Assembly: GCA_946482565.1 (NCBI GenBank)
Contig: CAMLSB010000033.1
Coordinates: forward strand, 1-14,200
Length of the DNA stretch: 14,200 nt
Direction of reading: 5' to 3'
DNA from: an uncultured Lysobacteraceae bacterium
Lineage (GTDB): Bacteria; Pseudomonadota; Gammaproteobacteria; Xanthomonadales; Xanthomonadaceae
The notes beneath the pieces are model-generated. The model was not told where the DNA came from and made no database searches. It worked only from the letters and a program-made list of their open reading frames with translations. The translations under genes were made by a program, and so were the position numbers. Positions 1-8,261 of this stretch are shown piece after piece (the stretch's first letter is position 1; every line of letters begins with the position of its first letter).

Positions 1-87
1 GAGCGGCTGGCGATGCTGCGCTACGGCGTCAACGACCTGCGCGCGTTCTTCGAGAACGACGTGCGCTTCCTGCGCCAGTTCGCCTGA
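1..87 (+). CDS. pheS: Phenylalanyl-tRNA synthetase alpha subunit, C-terminal end (partial)
   Basis: Only the last 28 codons are present, open at the left window edge and ending in TGA. The peptide contains the stretch LRYGVNDLRAFFENDVRFL, typical of the extreme C-terminus of PheS, the catalytic alpha subunit of the alpha2-beta2 PheRS that charges tRNA-Phe. The identification is supported by pheT starting 25 bp downstream on the same strand, the usual bacterial order. The two genes are almost certainly cotranscribed. The rest of PheS lies outside the window. Confidence 0.93.
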   Translation, partial: ERLAMLRYGVNDLRAFFENDVRFLRQFA

Positions 88-112
88 CGTTGGTACCGTT
101 CAAGGGCATCCG

Positions 113-2518
113 ATGAAATTCTCCGAGAACTGGCTGCGCCAGCACGTATCGATCGACGCCGACAGCGCGGCGCTGGAACGCAAGCTGACGATGATCGGCC
201 TGGAAGTGGAAGGCACCGATCGCATCGGCGAGCGCCTGGACGGCGTGGTCGTCGCGCGCATCGTCGAATGCACGCGCCATCCCGACGCCGAGCGGCTGCA
301 GGTGTGCACGGTCGATGCCGGCGGTGCCACGCCGCTGCAGATCGTGTGCGGCGCGCCGAACGCGCGCCCCGGCCTGGTCGCGCCGCTCGCCACCGTCGGC
401 GCGCGCGTCGGCGACATCGAGATCAAGGCGGCGAAGCTGCGCGGCGTCGAGTCCAACGGCATGCTCTGTTCGGCGAAGGAACTCGGCCTCGATGCCGACG
501 CCTCCGGCCTGCTGGAGCTGCCGGCCGATGCGCCGGCGGGCACGCCGCTCGCCGAGTACCTGGGCCTGCCCGATACGGTGTTCGAGCTCGGCCTGACGCC
601 GAACCGCGGCGACTGCTTCAGCCTGCGCGGCATCGCGTACGACGTCGCCGCCGCCTTCGGCACGCAGGTGAAGCCGCTCGCCGCCGCACCGGTGCCGGCC
701 GCGTCCGACGCGCGCATGGACCTCGTGCATGTCGATATCAGGCTCGACGCAGGTGCTGCCGCGCCCCGCTATTTCGGCCGCGTCATCGAAGGCGTCGACC
801 CGACGCGCCCCAGCCCCGCATGGATGGTGGAACGCCTGCGCCGCAGCGGTATCCGCCCGCTGAGCCTGCTGGTCGACATCACCCAGTACGTGATGCTCGA
901 GCTCGGCCAGCCGATGCACGCCTACGACCGCGACCTGCTGCATGGGCCGGTCGGCGTGCGCAACGCCCGGGCCGGCGAAACGCTGCGCCTGCTCAATGGC
1001 GACGATGCGGAACTCGATCAGCAGTTCCTCGTGGTCACCGACAATGACCGCGCCGTCGGCCTCGGCGGCATCATGGGCGGCGACGACACGAAGGTCGGCG
1101 ACGCCACCCGCAACGTGTTCCTCGAGGCCGCGCATTTCGCGCCCGAGGCGATCATCGGCCGCAGCCGCCGGCTCGGCCTGCACACGGACGCCGCGCATCG
1201 CTTCGAGCGCGGCGTGGATCCGGAACTGCCGCGCACCGCGATCGAAGTCGCCACGCGGCTCGTCGTCGAGCTCGCCGGCGGCAAGCCCGGCCCGGTGCTC
1301 GAAGCGCGCATCGAAGGCGAAGCAGCGTCGCACCGCGCGCCCGTGACGCTGCGCCGCGCGCGCCTGGCGCGCGTGCTCGGCATCGCGATCGCCGACGCGG
1401 ACGTCGCGCGCATCCTCGCCTCGCTCGGCCTCGACGCCACTGCCACCCCCGACGGCTGGCAGGTCGTGCCGCCGCCGCGCCGCTTCGACATCGCGATCGA
1501 GGAAGACCTGATCGAGGAAGTCGCGCGCATCCACGGTTACGACGCGATCCCGGCGACGCTGCCGGGCGGCGCGACGCGTCTCGCGGCGCCCGCCGAGACC
1601 CGCGTCGGCGAGGACGTCGTGCGCGGGCAGCTCGCGGCGCGCGATTACCTCGACACCATCAACTACGCGTTCGTCGACGCCTCGCTGCTCGCGGCCTGGC
1701 AGCTCGACGCCGGTTCCGTCGCGCTCGCCAATCCGCTCAGCGCCGAACTCGGCGTGATGCGTACCGCGCTGCTGCCGGGGCTGGTGCAGGCGCTCGCGCG
1801 CAACGTCGCGCGCCAGCAGCCACGCGTTCGCCTGTCCGAACTGGGCAAGGTGTTCCATGCCGGCGGACACCGCGAAGCCCCGCGCGAGACCGCGCGCGTG
1901 GCGGCGGTGGCCTGCGGCGCTGCGCACGCGGAGCAGTGGGGCGTACCGGCGCGGGCGATGGACTTCCAGGACCTCAAGGGCGACCTGGAAAGCCTGGCCG
2001 CGCTGTCGGGCGCCCGCCTCGCGTTCCGGCCCTCGACCGCGCCGTGGGGCCATCCGGGTCGTTCGGCCGAGGTGCTGCGCGTGGATGGCGCCGCCGAAGT
2101 CGCGCTCGGCTGGATCGGCCAGCTGCATCCGCGCCTGCAGCGCGCGCTGGACCTCGACGTCGACGCCTGGGGCTTCGAACTCGACCTGGCGCCCCTGCTG
2201 GCCCGCCCGCTGCCGCGGGCCCGGGCGCTGTCCCGCTTCCCCTCGGTTCGTCGCGACCTGGCCTTCGTCGTGCCCCAGGGCGTGGCCTGGGCGGCCGTCT
2301 CGGCCGCCGTGGAGACGGCCGCAGGCCCCACCTTGCGCGAGCTCCGCCTGTTCGATGTCTATGCCGGAAAGGGCGTTGAATCCGGATTCAAGAGTTTTGC
2401 CATGGCCTTGATTCTGCAGGACGAATCGCGCACTCTGACCGACCGCGACGTCGACGCCGTCGTGGCCGCCGTGACCGCCGCCCTCGGGCAGGCGCACGGT
2501 GCGACGATCCGCTCCTGA
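113..2518 (+). CDS. pheT: Phenylalanyl-tRNA synthetase beta subunit
   Basis: PheT is the non-catalytic, tRNA-binding and editing subunit of cytoplasmic PheRS. At 801 residues it is close to the E. coli protein (795). An N-terminal EMAP/OB-type tRNA-binding domain lies at about residues 39-150, with [19 protein letters not shown] and the [13 protein letters not shown] stretch. The [16 protein letters not shown] segment follows, then the B3/4 editing domain (about 210-385), B5 (about 405-475), the core-like region, and a ferredoxin-fold anticodon-binding domain at the C-terminus (about 705-800, starting near [10 protein letters not shown]). The ATG at 113 gives the canonical start [12 protein letters not shown] and has only a weak ribosome-binding site (AAGGG about 8 bases upstream), consistent with translation following pheS. 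The gene is intact, with no missing domain. Confidence 0.98.
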   Translation: MKFSENWLRQHVSIDADSAALERKLTMIGLEVEGTDRIGERLDGVVVARIVECTRHPDAERLQVCTVDAGGATPLQIVCGAPNARPGLVAPLATVGARVGDIEIKAAKLRGVESNGMLCSAKELGLDADASGLLELPADAPAGTPLAEYLGLPDTVFELGLTPNRGDCFSLRGIAYDVAAAFGTQVKPLAAAPVPAASDARMDLVHVDIRLDAGAAAPRYFGRVIEGVDPTRPSPAWMVERLRRSGIRPLSLLVDITQYVMLELGQPMHAYDRDLLHGPVGVRNARAGETLRLLNGDDAELDQQFLVVTDNDRAVGLGGIMGGDDTKVGDATRNVFLEAAHFAPEAIIGRSRRLGLHTDAAHRFERGVDPELPRTAIEVATRLVVELAGGKPGPVLEARIEGEAASHRAPVTLRRARLARVLGIAIADADVARILASLGLDATATPDGWQVVPPPRRFDIAIEEDLIEEVARIHGYDAIPATLPGGATRLAAPAETRVGEDVVRGQLAARDYLDTINYAFVDASLLAAWQLDAGSVALANPLSAELGVMRTALLPGLVQALARNVARQQPRVRLSELGKVFHAGGHREAPRETARVAAVACGAAHAEQWGVPARAMDFQDLKGDLESLAALSGARLAFRPSTAPWGHPGRSAEVLRVDGAAEVALGWIGQLHPRLQRALDLDVDAWGFELDLAPLLARPLPRARALSRFPSVRRDLAFVVPQGVAWAAVSAAVETAAGPTLRELRLFDVYAGKGVESGFKSFAMALILQDESRTLTDRDVDAVVAAVTAALGQAHGATIRS

Positions 2519-2562
2519 CGGGTCGTGAAGGGCGTCGGCAGGGGACAGGGGAGAGGACCGGG

Positions 2563-2877
2563 ATGGCGTTGACCAAGGCGGAAATGGCCGAGCGTCTGTA
2601 TGAGGACGTGGGGCTGAACAAGCGCGAGGCCAAGGAATTCGTGGACGCGTTCTTCGACGTGCTGCGCGAAGCCCTGGAGCAGGGCCGGCAGGTGAAACTG
2701 TCCGGTTTCGGCAATTTCGACCTGCGCCGCAAGAACCAGCGCCCCGGCCGCAACCCCAAGACGGGCGAGGAGATTCCGATCACCGCCCGCACGGTCGTCA
2801 CGTTCCGTCCCGGCCAGAAGCTGAAGGAACGCGTCGAGGCCTTCGCCGGCATGACCGGCGGGGTGGCGCATGCTTGA
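2563..2877 (+). CDS. ihfA: Integration host factor alpha subunit
   Basis: This 104-residue protein is the alpha chain of IHF, the sequence-specific DNA-bending heterodimer that organises the nucleoid and assists transcription, replication and site-specific recombination. The start MALTKAEM and the block [12 protein letters not shown] (about 45-55) followed by [17 protein letters not shown] (about 58-73) are characteristic of IhfA. Pro65 in the beta-arm corresponds to the proline that intercalates into DNA in the E. coli protein. A strong purine-rich ribosome-binding site (AGAGGA at 2552-2557) precedes the ATG by 5 bases. The gene sits 44 bp after pheT, the standard gammaproteobacterial placement, and its last 8 bp overlap the next gene. 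Confidence 0.98.
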   Translation: MALTKAEMAERLYEDVGLNKREAKEFVDAFFDVLREALEQGRQVKLSGFGNFDLRRKNQRPGRNPKTGEEIPITARTVVTFRPGQKLKERVEAFAGMTGGVAHA

Positions 2878-3226
2878 TCCGGGAAGCAACCGGGAGCTGC
2901 CCGCGATCCCGGCCAAGCGCTATTTCACGATCGGCGAAGTGAGCGAGCTGTGCGACGTCAAGCCGCACGTGCTGCGCTACTGGGAAACCGAATTCCCGTC
3001 GCTCAAGCCGGTGAAGCGCCGCGGCAACCGCCGCTACTACCAGCGCCACGACGTGCTGATGGTGCGCCAGATCCGCGGCCTGCTGTACGAGCAGGGCTAC
3101 ACCATCGGCGGTGCCCGCCTGCGCCTGGAAGGCGACGGCGCGAAGCAGGAAGCCACGATGAGCTCGCAGATCGTCCGCCAGGTGCGGATGGAGCTGGAAG
3201 AAGTCCTGCAGCTCCTCAAGCGTTAG
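2870..3226 (+). CDS. Small MerR-family transcriptional regulator
   Basis: This 118-residue protein consists almost entirely of a MerR winged-helix DNA-binding domain (about residues 17-85). It begins [20 protein letters not shown], the canonical MerR first helix-turn-helix, followed by the wing with [14 protein letters not shown] short C-terminal helix (about 98-118, rich in E, L, M and R) probably mediates dimerisation. There is no metal-binding or drug-binding effector domain, so it is unlike CueR, SoxR or BmrR and its signal is unknown. The start overlaps the ihfA stop by 8 bp, implying translational coupling. An MerR gene directly after ihfA and before tRNA-Pro is conserved in Pseudomonas and xanthomonads. 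The regulated genes cannot be inferred from this window. Confidence 0.93.
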   Translation: MLDPGSNRELPAIPAKRYFTIGEVSELCDVKPHVLRYWETEFPSLKPVKRRGNRRYYQRHDVLMVRQIRGLLYEQGYTIGGARLRLEGDGAKQEATMSSQIVRQVRMELEEVLQLLKR

Positions 3227-3284
3227 GTAGGGCCGACCCACGGTCGGCCGAAAGAGCGCGCAGCCGACCGTGGGTCGGCTCTAC
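3227..3284. repeat. Paired GTAG-type REP palindrome (SMAG-like dimer)
   Basis: Two inverted copies of a 23-bp unit face each other tail to tail. The left copy begins GTAG at 3227-3230 followed by an 8-bp perfect stem GGCCGACC/GGTCGGCC with loop CAC (3231-3249). The right copy has stem AGCCGACC/GGTCGGCT with loop GTG (3262-3280) and ends CTAC (3281-3284). The two units match at 21 of 23 positions when one is reverse-complemented. A GTAG end next to a GC-rich stem-loop is the signature of the REP family described in Stenotrophomonas as SMAG. The element starts at the base after the merR TAG stop. It could act as an mRNA 3'-end stabiliser or attenuator, but there is no T-tract for intrinsic termination. 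Confidence 0.85.
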
Positions 3285-3292
3285 GTTATAAT
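3264..3292 (+). promoter_or_regulatory. Probable sigma-70 promoter of tRNA-Pro
   Basis: A perfect TATAAT -10 box is at 3287-3292, ending 11 bases before the mature tRNA 5' end. Exactly 17 bases upstream is CCGACC (3264-3269), a weak -35 that shares the central GAC with TTGACA and lies inside the right REP stem. The perfect -10 in very GC-rich DNA just ahead of a tRNA makes the call credible. The -35 assignment is less certain. Confidence 0.65.
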
Positions 3293-3303
3293 TGCGGCTA
3301 CGT

Positions 3304-3380
3304 CGGGGTATAGCGCAGCCTGGTAGCGCATCTGCCTGGGGGGCAGAGGGTCGTCGGTTCGAATCCGGCTACCCCGACCA
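3304..3380 (+). tRNA. tRNA-Pro (anticodon GGG)
   Basis: This is a 77-nt cloverleaf. The acceptor stem CGGGGTA (3304-3310) pairs with TACCCCG, followed by discriminator A and an encoded CCA ending at 3380. The D arm contains AGCGCAGCCTGGTAGCGC. The anticodon stem TCTGC/GCAGA encloses loop CTGGGGG with anticodon GGG at 3338-3340 and G at position 37, as in proline tRNAs. The T arm carries GGTTCGAATCC. The isoacceptor reads CCC and, by wobble, CCU codons. It lies downstream of ihfA-merR as in related genera but appears to have its own promoter and terminator. Confidence 0.98.
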
Positions 3381-3388
3381 ATCGCAGG

Positions 3389-3412
3389 AACCCGGCCCAG
3401 GCCGGGTTTTTT
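3389..3412 (+). terminator. Intrinsic terminator after tRNA-Pro
   Basis: The stem AACCCGGC (3389-3396) pairs perfectly with GCCGGGTT (3401-3408) around a CCAG loop. The descending arm runs into six T residues (3407-3412). It sits 8 bases after the tRNA CCA end and separates the tRNA unit from the TraB-like gene. Confidence 0.93.
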
Positions 3413-3502
3413 GTTGCCGCGAAGGCGACGACGATCCGGCGCAGGAACTCGTGCGCGCATTCAGGGTCGGAGCGGAACCCCCACTACGGAAAGGAATTCC
3501 GC

Positions 3503-4558
3503 ATGCCCCATCGCTACGCCCGCTGCCTGCTCCTCGGTGCCTCGCTGTCGCTCGCGTTCGTCCCCGCGGCATTCGCGCAAACCAGCCCGCCGGCCTCGCC
3601 AGCGGATCGCGCCGCTGCAGCGGCGGCCGCGCTCGCGCCGATCCGCGACGAGGCGCCGGTCACCGTCACCGGCACGCAACCAGGGCCCGGCCTGTGGAAG
3701 GTCGCGAAGGGCGACCACGTGCTGTGGGTGCTGGGCACGCAGTCGCCGCTGCCGAAGCGCATGCAGTGGCATTCGACGGAAGTCGAAGGCGCGATCGCGG
3801 CTTCGCAGGAAGTGATCTACCCGCCGTCGCTCGGCATCTCGGTGGACACGGGCGGCTTCTTCCGCAGCCTGTTGCTGGTGCCGAAGATGTACGGCGCGCG
3901 CAAGAACCCCGACGGCAAGACGCTGCGCGACGTGCTGCCGCCCGCGCTCTACGCGCGCTGGCTGCCGTTGCGCGAGCATTACCTCGGCCGCGGGGCGAGC
4001 GCCGAGCGCATGCGGCCGCTGTTCGCCGCGGGCGAGCTGTGGGAAGAGGCCCTCGACGACAACGACCTCGCGGCTTCCGGCATCGTCATGCCGGTGATCC
4101 GTCGCGCGGTGAAGGCGCACGGGCTGCGCGAGACCTCGCCCAAGAAGATCCTGAAGATCACCGACCCGAAGGCGCTGCTCGCCGAGATGGAGCACGCGCA
4201 GCTCGAGGACACGCAGTGCCTGCAGGCGACGGTGCAGCGCCTCGAAGGCGGTCCCGATCGCCTGAAGGCGCGCGCGAACGCGTGGGCGATCGGCGACATC
4301 GCGGCGCTGCGCGCGCTGCCCGATACCGACCAGAACGGCGCCTGCGCCGACGCCGCGATGGAGTCGCCGGCCTTGCGCAAGCGCGGCGGCGCGGGCATCG
4401 ACGCCGAAGTCGAGCGGCTGTGGCTGGACGCCGCGGAAAAGGCGCTCGCCGGCAACGCCTCGACGTTCGCGGTATTGCCGATCGGGAACCTGCTGTCGGG
4501 CGACGGCTACCTGTCGAAGCTCGCCGCGCTCGGTTACGAGGTCACCGAGCCCGAATAG
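3503..4558 (+). CDS. Secreted TraB/GumN-like protein with degenerate family motifs
   Basis: This is a 351-residue exported protein. It starts with a signal peptide (basic MPHRYAR, then a hydrophobic core, with likely cleavage after AFA at residue 25) and an Ala/Pro-rich linker to about residue 60. The body begins [18 protein letters not shown] (63-80), matching the opening beta-strand pattern of TraB/GumN proteins. It ends [19 protein letters not shown], matching the family's closing motif before an L-x-x-x-G-Y end. The family normally has a histidine after each of these glycines (GTxH near the start, GxxHL near the end). Here they read GTQ (78-80) and GNLL (328-331), so a metallo-hydrolase activity like that proposed for the family may be lost. 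The start has a good ribosome-binding site (AAGGA at 3491-3495). The 3' end overlaps dxs by 17 bp in antisense orientation. The substrate is unknown. Confidence 0.8.
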   Translation: MPHRYARCLLLGASLSLAFVPAAFAQTSPPASPADRAAAAAAALAPIRDEAPVTVTGTQPGPGLWKVAKGDHVLWVLGTQSPLPKRMQWHSTEVEGAIAASQEVIYPPSLGISVDTGGFFRSLLLVPKMYGARKNPDGKTLRDVLPPALYARWLPLREHYLGRGASAERMRPLFAAGELWEEALDDNDLAASGIVMPVIRRAVKAHGLRETSPKKILKITDPKALLAEMEHAQLEDTQCLQATVQRLEGGPDRLKARANAWAIGDIAALRALPDTDQNGACADAAMESPALRKRGGAGIDAEVERLWLDAAEKALAGNASTFAVLPIGNLLSGDGYLSKLAALGYEVTEPE

Positions 4559-6473
4559 CCGCCGCGGGCGCGGCCTGCCCGGCCTGCGGCCAGCGCCGCA
4601 GCACCGCGGCACGGATGCCGGCCGCGTCCAGCCCCGCCTCCGCGAGCAGCTGCTCGCGGCTGGCGTGGTGCTGGAACGCGTCGGGCAGGCCCAGGTGCAG
4701 CATCGGCATCGCGATGCCTTCCGCGGCCAGCAGTTCGGCGACTCCGCTGCCCGCGCCACCGGCGACGACGTTGTCCTCGATCGTCGCGAAGCCGTCGTGC
4801 GACTGCGCGAGCTGCAGCAGCAACTCGCGGTCCAGCGGCTTCACGAAGCGCATGTTCACCACCGTCAGCCCCAGCTCCGCGCCCACCTGTTCGGCGGCGG
4901 GCACGGTGGCACCGAACGCGAGCAGGGCGATGCCCGTGCCGCGGCGGCGCAGCTGCGCCTTGCCGATCGGCAGCACGTCGAGCCCCGGTTCGATCGCAAC
5001 GCCGGGGCCGGCGCCGCGCGGGTAGCGCACCGCGGCCGGGCCTTCGTGGCGGAAGCCGGTGGTCAGCATCTTGCGGCACTCGTCCTCGTCGGCCGGCGCC
5101 ATCACCACCATGTGCGGCACGCAGCGCAGGAACGACAGGTCGAGGTTGCCCGCGTGCGTGGCGCCGTCGGGGCCGACCACGCCGCCGCGGTCGATCGCGA
5201 ACAGCACGTCGAGGCCCTGGAGCGCGACGTCGTGCACGAGCTGGTCGTAGCCGCGCTGCAGGAACGTGGAGTAGATCGCGACGACGGGCTTCGCGCCCTC
5301 GCAGGCCATGCCGGCAGCGAGCGTCACCGCATGCTGCTCGGCGATGGCGACGTCGAAATACCGATCGGGATATTCCTGGCTGAAACGCACCAGGCCCGAG
5401 CCTTCGCGCATCGCCGGCGTGATCGCCAGCAGCTTCGGATCGGCGGCGGCCATGTCGCACACCCAGTCGCCGAACACGTCGGTGTAGGTGGGCTTCTTCG
5501 CGGTGCCGGGCTTGCTGACCACGCCGCGCTCCGGATCGAACGGCGAGACCGCGTGGTACCCGATCTGGTCGCCTTCGGCGCGCTCGTAGCCCTTGCCCTT
5601 GGTGGTGATGACGTGCAGCAGCTGCGGTCCCTTGAGGCCGCGCAGCGTCTTCAGCGTGCGCACCAGCGCGTCGACGTCGTGGCCGTCGATCGGGCCGGTG
5701 TAGTGGAAACCCATTTCCTCGAACAGCGTGGACGGCACGAACATGCCCTTCCAGTGTTCTTCCCAGCGGCGCACGAAGCGGGCGGGGCCGCTGCTGCGCT
5801 TGTCGCCGAGGATCTTCTTGCCGCCCTCGCGGATCGCGTTGAGCGTGCGCGAGCCGGTCATGCGCCCGAGCATGCGGGTCACGCCGCCGACGGCTTCGCT
5901 GATCGACATCCGGTTGTCGTTGAGGATGACCAGGATGTCCGGCTCCGCGTCCATGCCGCCGGCATGGTTCAGCGCCTCGTAGGCCATGCCCGCGGTCATC
6001 GCGCCGTCGCCGATGACGGCGACCACGCGGCGGTCGTTGCCGGCGCGCGCGTTCGCGACCGCCATGCCGAGCGCCGCCGAAATCGACGTCGACGAATGGC
6101 CGACGCCGAAGGTGTCGTACTCGCTTTCCTCGCGCTTCGGGAACGGCGCGATGCCGTCCTTCTGCTTCACCGTGCGAATCGCGTCGCGGCGCCCGGTCAG
6201 GATCTTGTGCGGATACGCCTGGTGGCCGACGTCCCACACGATGCGGTCGTCCGGCGTGTCGTACAGGTAGTGCAGGGCGGTGGTCAGCTCGATCACGCCC
6301 AGCCCGGCGCCGAAATGGCCGCCGGAGTGGCCGACGCACTCGATCAGGTAGGCGCGGAGCTCGTCGGCGACCGCGCGGAGTTCGGATTCATCCAGCTGGC
6401 GCAGGTCGGCGGGAGCGTCGATCCGGGCCAGGCGCGGGTAGCGCGTGGCGTCGATCGGGGGGGCGTCGTTCAT
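4542..6473 (-). CDS. dxs: 1-deoxy-D-xylulose-5-phosphate synthase
   Basis: Dxs condenses pyruvate with glyceraldehyde 3-phosphate using thiamine diphosphate. This is the first and usually flux-controlling step of the MEP isoprenoid pathway, which supplies ubiquinone, undecaprenyl and carotenoid precursors. At 643 residues it is slightly longer than E. coli Dxs (620). An N-terminal [10 protein letters not shown] carries His53, equivalent to the conserved early histidine. The ThDP motif [18 protein letters not shown] ends at NDN (about 153-185). The transketolase pyrimidine-binding domain with [13 protein letters not shown] and [13 protein letters not shown] follows, then the C-terminal transketolase domain. 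The ATG at 6473 has no normal spaced Shine-Dalgarno sequence, only GGGGGG touching the start codon. No other in-frame start reproduces the expected YPRLARI N-terminus. It is the last gene of a minus-strand run and converges on the TraB-like gene. Confidence 0.98.
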   Translation of the reverse strand: MNDAPPIDATRYPRLARIDAPADLRQLDESELRAVADELRAYLIECVGHSGGHFGAGLGVIELTTALHYLYDTPDDRIVWDVGHQAYPHKILTGRRDAIRTVKQKDGIAPFPKREESEYDTFGVGHSSTSISAALGMAVANARAGNDRRVVAVIGDGAMTAGMAYEALNHAGGMDAEPDILVILNDNRMSISEAVGGVTRMLGRMTGSRTLNAIREGGKKILGDKRSSGPARFVRRWEEHWKGMFVPSTLFEEMGFHYTGPIDGHDVDALVRTLKTLRGLKGPQLLHVITTKGKGYERAEGDQIGYHAVSPFDPERGVVSKPGTAKKPTYTDVFGDWVCDMAAADPKLLAITPAMREGSGLVRFSQEYPDRYFDVAIAEQHAVTLAAGMACEGAKPVVAIYSTFLQRGYDQLVHDVALQGLDVLFAIDRGGVVGPDGATHAGNLDLSFLRCVPHMVVMAPADEDECRKMLTTGFRHEGPAAVRYPRGAGPGVAIEPGLDVLPIGKAQLRRRGTGIALLAFGATVPAAEQVGAELGLTVVNMRFVKPLDRELLLQLAQSHDGFATIEDNVVAGGAGSGVAELLAAEGIAMPMLHLGLPDAFQHHASREQLLAEAGLDAAGIRAAVLRRWPQAGQAAPAAAIRAR

Positions 6474-6485
6474 CCCCCCATTCTA
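6457..6485 (-). promoter_or_regulatory. dxs start region: -10-like box and start-codon hairpin
   Basis: On the minus strand TAGAAT (6485-6480, five of six matches to TATAAT) is followed by six G residues (6479-6474) and the dxs ATG. Seven C residues in codons 4-6 (6463-6457) can pair with the G run, giving a 6-bp all-GC stem whose 10-nt loop holds the AUG. If TAGAAT is a real -10 box, transcription would begin at or within a few bases of the ATG, that is, a nearly leaderless message. No good -35 was found 16-18 bases upstream. The base pattern is certain and its function is inferred. Confidence 0.4.
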
Positions 6486-6516
6486 CCGCCGGCCTGTCGC
6501 GGCCGCTTCCACGGAC

Positions 6517-7599
6517 CTACTTCTTGCGGCGCCCGAACAGGCCGCCGGCCTTCGCCTGGTCGGTGGGTTCGGGCGTCGGCTCGGGCACGTGCTCGGCGTA
6601 GCCGGTGGCCAGGCTCGCGTTCACGAAGTCCACCACTTCGGCGAGCGGCACGCCGCTGGCGGCGGCGACTTCGTCGAGCGTGGCCGGGCCTTTCATCATC
6701 GCGGTCGCGATGCGGAAATGCTTGGGATATTCGCGCTCCGTCTGCGGCCACTTGCTCAGCTTGTAGCGGCCCGCGGCATCGAAGCCCGGCAGCAGCGAAC
6801 CGCCGCCGGCGAGCAGGCCGCCGTACCACTGCAGGCGCGCCAGCGGCTGGGCCGGGCCGAGCGCGGCGACACCGCTGCTCCAGGCGCCCGCGTCGACGGG
6901 CAGGAAATCCTGCTCCTCGACCGGGGCGTCGAAATAGCCGGCGATCGGCTTCAGCGCGGCCGGGCCGAAATATTCGCGTGCGACCGGATCGATGAACAGG
7001 TCGGGGCCGCCGGCGCGCGCGAACTTCATGCGCTTCGACAACGCGCCGGGCGCGAACCAGTCGCCTAGGCGGCGCTCGCGCGGCGGCGGGGGCGGGGGCG
7101 GCGCCGGTGGTGCGACCGTCGCGGGGGCGAGAGTGCCTGCATCGGCCGAGCCCGGATGGCCGGGGACGACGCCCGGCGCGCGCTGCTCCTCGTCGCTGCG
7201 CTGCCGGTGTTCTTCGGGCAGTTCGTCCTGCGGCACCGGGGCCGGCGCCATGCCGGCGGGCGCGGGCGCCGGCGCGGGCGCGGCGGTGGGCGCGGCGCCG
7301 CCGTCGATCGACTGCAGCAGTTCGGCGAGCGCATTCGCGTCGAACGGGCGCGGCAGGTGGAAGTCGGTCTGGCTGCGCCGGGCCGAGGTCAGGCCGACGA
7401 CCTGCTTGCCCGCGGCGTGCAAGCGCAGCCAGCTCATCGGGCCGTACATGCTGTCCATGTCCACGGCGACGTAATCGGCCTCGGCCTCCGGCGCGAGGCG
7501 CCAGCGCCCCTGGAGGCGCGCGTTGGCCTGTTCGAAAGCGGCCTTGAGGCTGCTTTCGGTGGCCGGATCCATGCCGGTCATGCCGAGGGTGGGTGACAT
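6517..7599 (-). CDS. Unrecognised proline-rich two-domain protein
   Basis: I do not recognise this 360-residue protein. It has no signal peptide or membrane segment and is probably cytoplasmic. Residues about 15-100 alternate strands and helices, with DYVAVDMDS and GKQVVGLTSARR followed by LPRPFDANALAELLQ. This resembles the second half of a response-regulator receiver fold (the K/R-P-F element before the last helix) without clear phospho-acceptor acidic residues. Residues about 102-175 are a low-complexity Ala/Pro linker ending in eight prolines. The C-terminal part (about 177-340) has an aromatic segment (RLQWYGGLLAGGGSLLPGF) and then a probable winged-helix (PATLDEVAAASGVPLAEVVDF), and ends in basic GRRKK. 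A ribosome-binding site AGGA sits 8 bases before the ATG. It lies 37 bp after the HNH gene and 43 bp before dxs. Both domain suggestions are tentative. Confidence 0.85.
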   Translation of the reverse strand: MSPTLGMTGMDPATESSLKAAFEQANARLQGRWRLAPEAEADYVAVDMDSMYGPMSWLRLHAAGKQVVGLTSARRSQTDFHLPRPFDANALAELLQSIDGGAAPTAAPAPAPAPAGMAPAPVPQDELPEEHRQRSDEEQRAPGVVPGHPGSADAGTLAPATVAPPAPPPPPPPRERRLGDWFAPGALSKRMKFARAGGPDLFIDPVAREYFGPAALKPIAGYFDAPVEEQDFLPVDAGAWSSGVAALGPAQPLARLQWYGGLLAGGGSLLPGFDAAGRYKLSKWPQTEREYPKHFRIATAMMKGPATLDEVAAASGVPLAEVVDFVNASLATGYAEHVPEPTPEPTDQAKAGGLFGRRKK

Positions 7600-7636
7600 C
7601 GTCGAAATCCTGTTGGGCTGGCGCCGAGTGTAGCCG

Positions 7637-8248
7637 TCAACGCGCCGCGAAGCGCGGATTGCGCTTGGGAAGCTGGCTCTTCAGGAACGCCATCTGGTCG
7701 GCGAGGATGTTGCGGTTGGAAAGGATCAGGTGCTCGACCCAGCTCGGCCGGTAGGGCACGGCGAGCAGCGGCATGCCGGCCTGCTGCGGCGTGCGGCCGC
7801 CCTTGCGCGAATTGCAGTGGAAGCAGGCGGCGACCACGTTTTCCCACGTGTCCCGCCCGCCGCGCGAGAGCGGCTGCACGTGGTCGCGGGTCAGGTGCTG
7901 GCGGCTGAATTCGCGCCCGCAGTACAGGCACAGGTGCTGGTCCCGTGCGAACAGCGCGACGTTGGTCAGCGCGGGCGTCGGGTCGAGCGCGTGCGCGCGG
8001 GCATGGCTGCGCGCGGCGACGATGGGGTGCAGTTCGAGCAGGCTCTGGCGGCCGGTGTCGCGATTGGTGCCGCCATGCACCGACAGGCAGGGTTCGCCGA
8101 GTGTCCAGGCGACGGCGCCGCGGACGTAGAGGCAGGCGGCATCCTGCCAGCTCATCCAGTCCAGCACGCGCCCGTGCGCGTCCAGCGACAGCAGCCGGAC
8201 GGCGTCGAGGCGCGGGATCGTGGCGATCGTTGCTGTATCGGGCTCCAT
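7637..8248 (-). CDS. HNH endonuclease domain protein
   Basis: This 203-residue protein has a clear HNH nuclease domain in its centre. CLYC (Cys107, Cys110) is followed by LTRDHVQPLSRGG (Asp122-His123, the first HNH histidine) and NVVAACFHCNSRKGGRTP (Cys142, Cys145, Asn146). The four cysteines form the usual structural zinc site. The N-terminus (VRLLSLDAHGRVLDWMSWQDA) is like that of the widespread stand-alone HNH family whose members begin with a 'WQDAV' segment. Such proteins probably nick or cut DNA, but the cellular role of this group is unknown. No methylase or restriction partner is adjacent, so it does not look like a restriction system. The start at 8248 was chosen because it follows the acyl-CoA dehydrogenase stop by 13 bp. 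A longer reading frame would overlap that gene and adds residues untypical of the family. Confidence 0.9.
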   Translation of the reverse strand: MEPDTATIATIPRLDAVRLLSLDAHGRVLDWMSWQDAACLYVRGAVAWTLGEPCLSVHGGTNRDTGRQSLLELHPIVAARSHARAHALDPTPALTNVALFARDQHLCLYCGREFSRQHLTRDHVQPLSRGGRDTWENVVAACFHCNSRKGGRTPQQAGMPLLAVPYRPSWVEHLILSNRNILADQMAFLKSQLPKRNPRFAAR

Positions 8249-8261
8249 ACGCGGATCCAGC

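Noticed and set aside
29..2497. Very long open frame (822 codons) on the minus strand opposite pheT
   Set aside because: It is antisense to an unmistakable pheT, has Arg/Ala/Gly/His-rich low-information composition, and is the expected by-product of third-position GC bias.
3304..3380. tRNA-Pro as a phage or island attachment site
   Set aside because: No integrase gene and no repeated copy of the tRNA 3' end was seen downstream in the window.
3292..5025. 577-codon plus-strand frame running through tRNA-Pro, its terminator and the TraB-like gene
   Set aside because: It crosses a tRNA and an intrinsic terminator. The alternative frame has a signal peptide, a ribosome-binding site and family motifs.
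4665..6995. 776-codon plus-strand open frame opposite dxs and the proline-rich gene
   Set aside because: It spans two real genes on the other strand, has no recognisable domain, and has the composition of GC-driven shadow frames.
7637..8248. HNH protein as part of a restriction or defence system
   Set aside because: No methyltransferase, helicase, immunity protein or mobile-element gene is adjacent. The neighbours are housekeeping genes.
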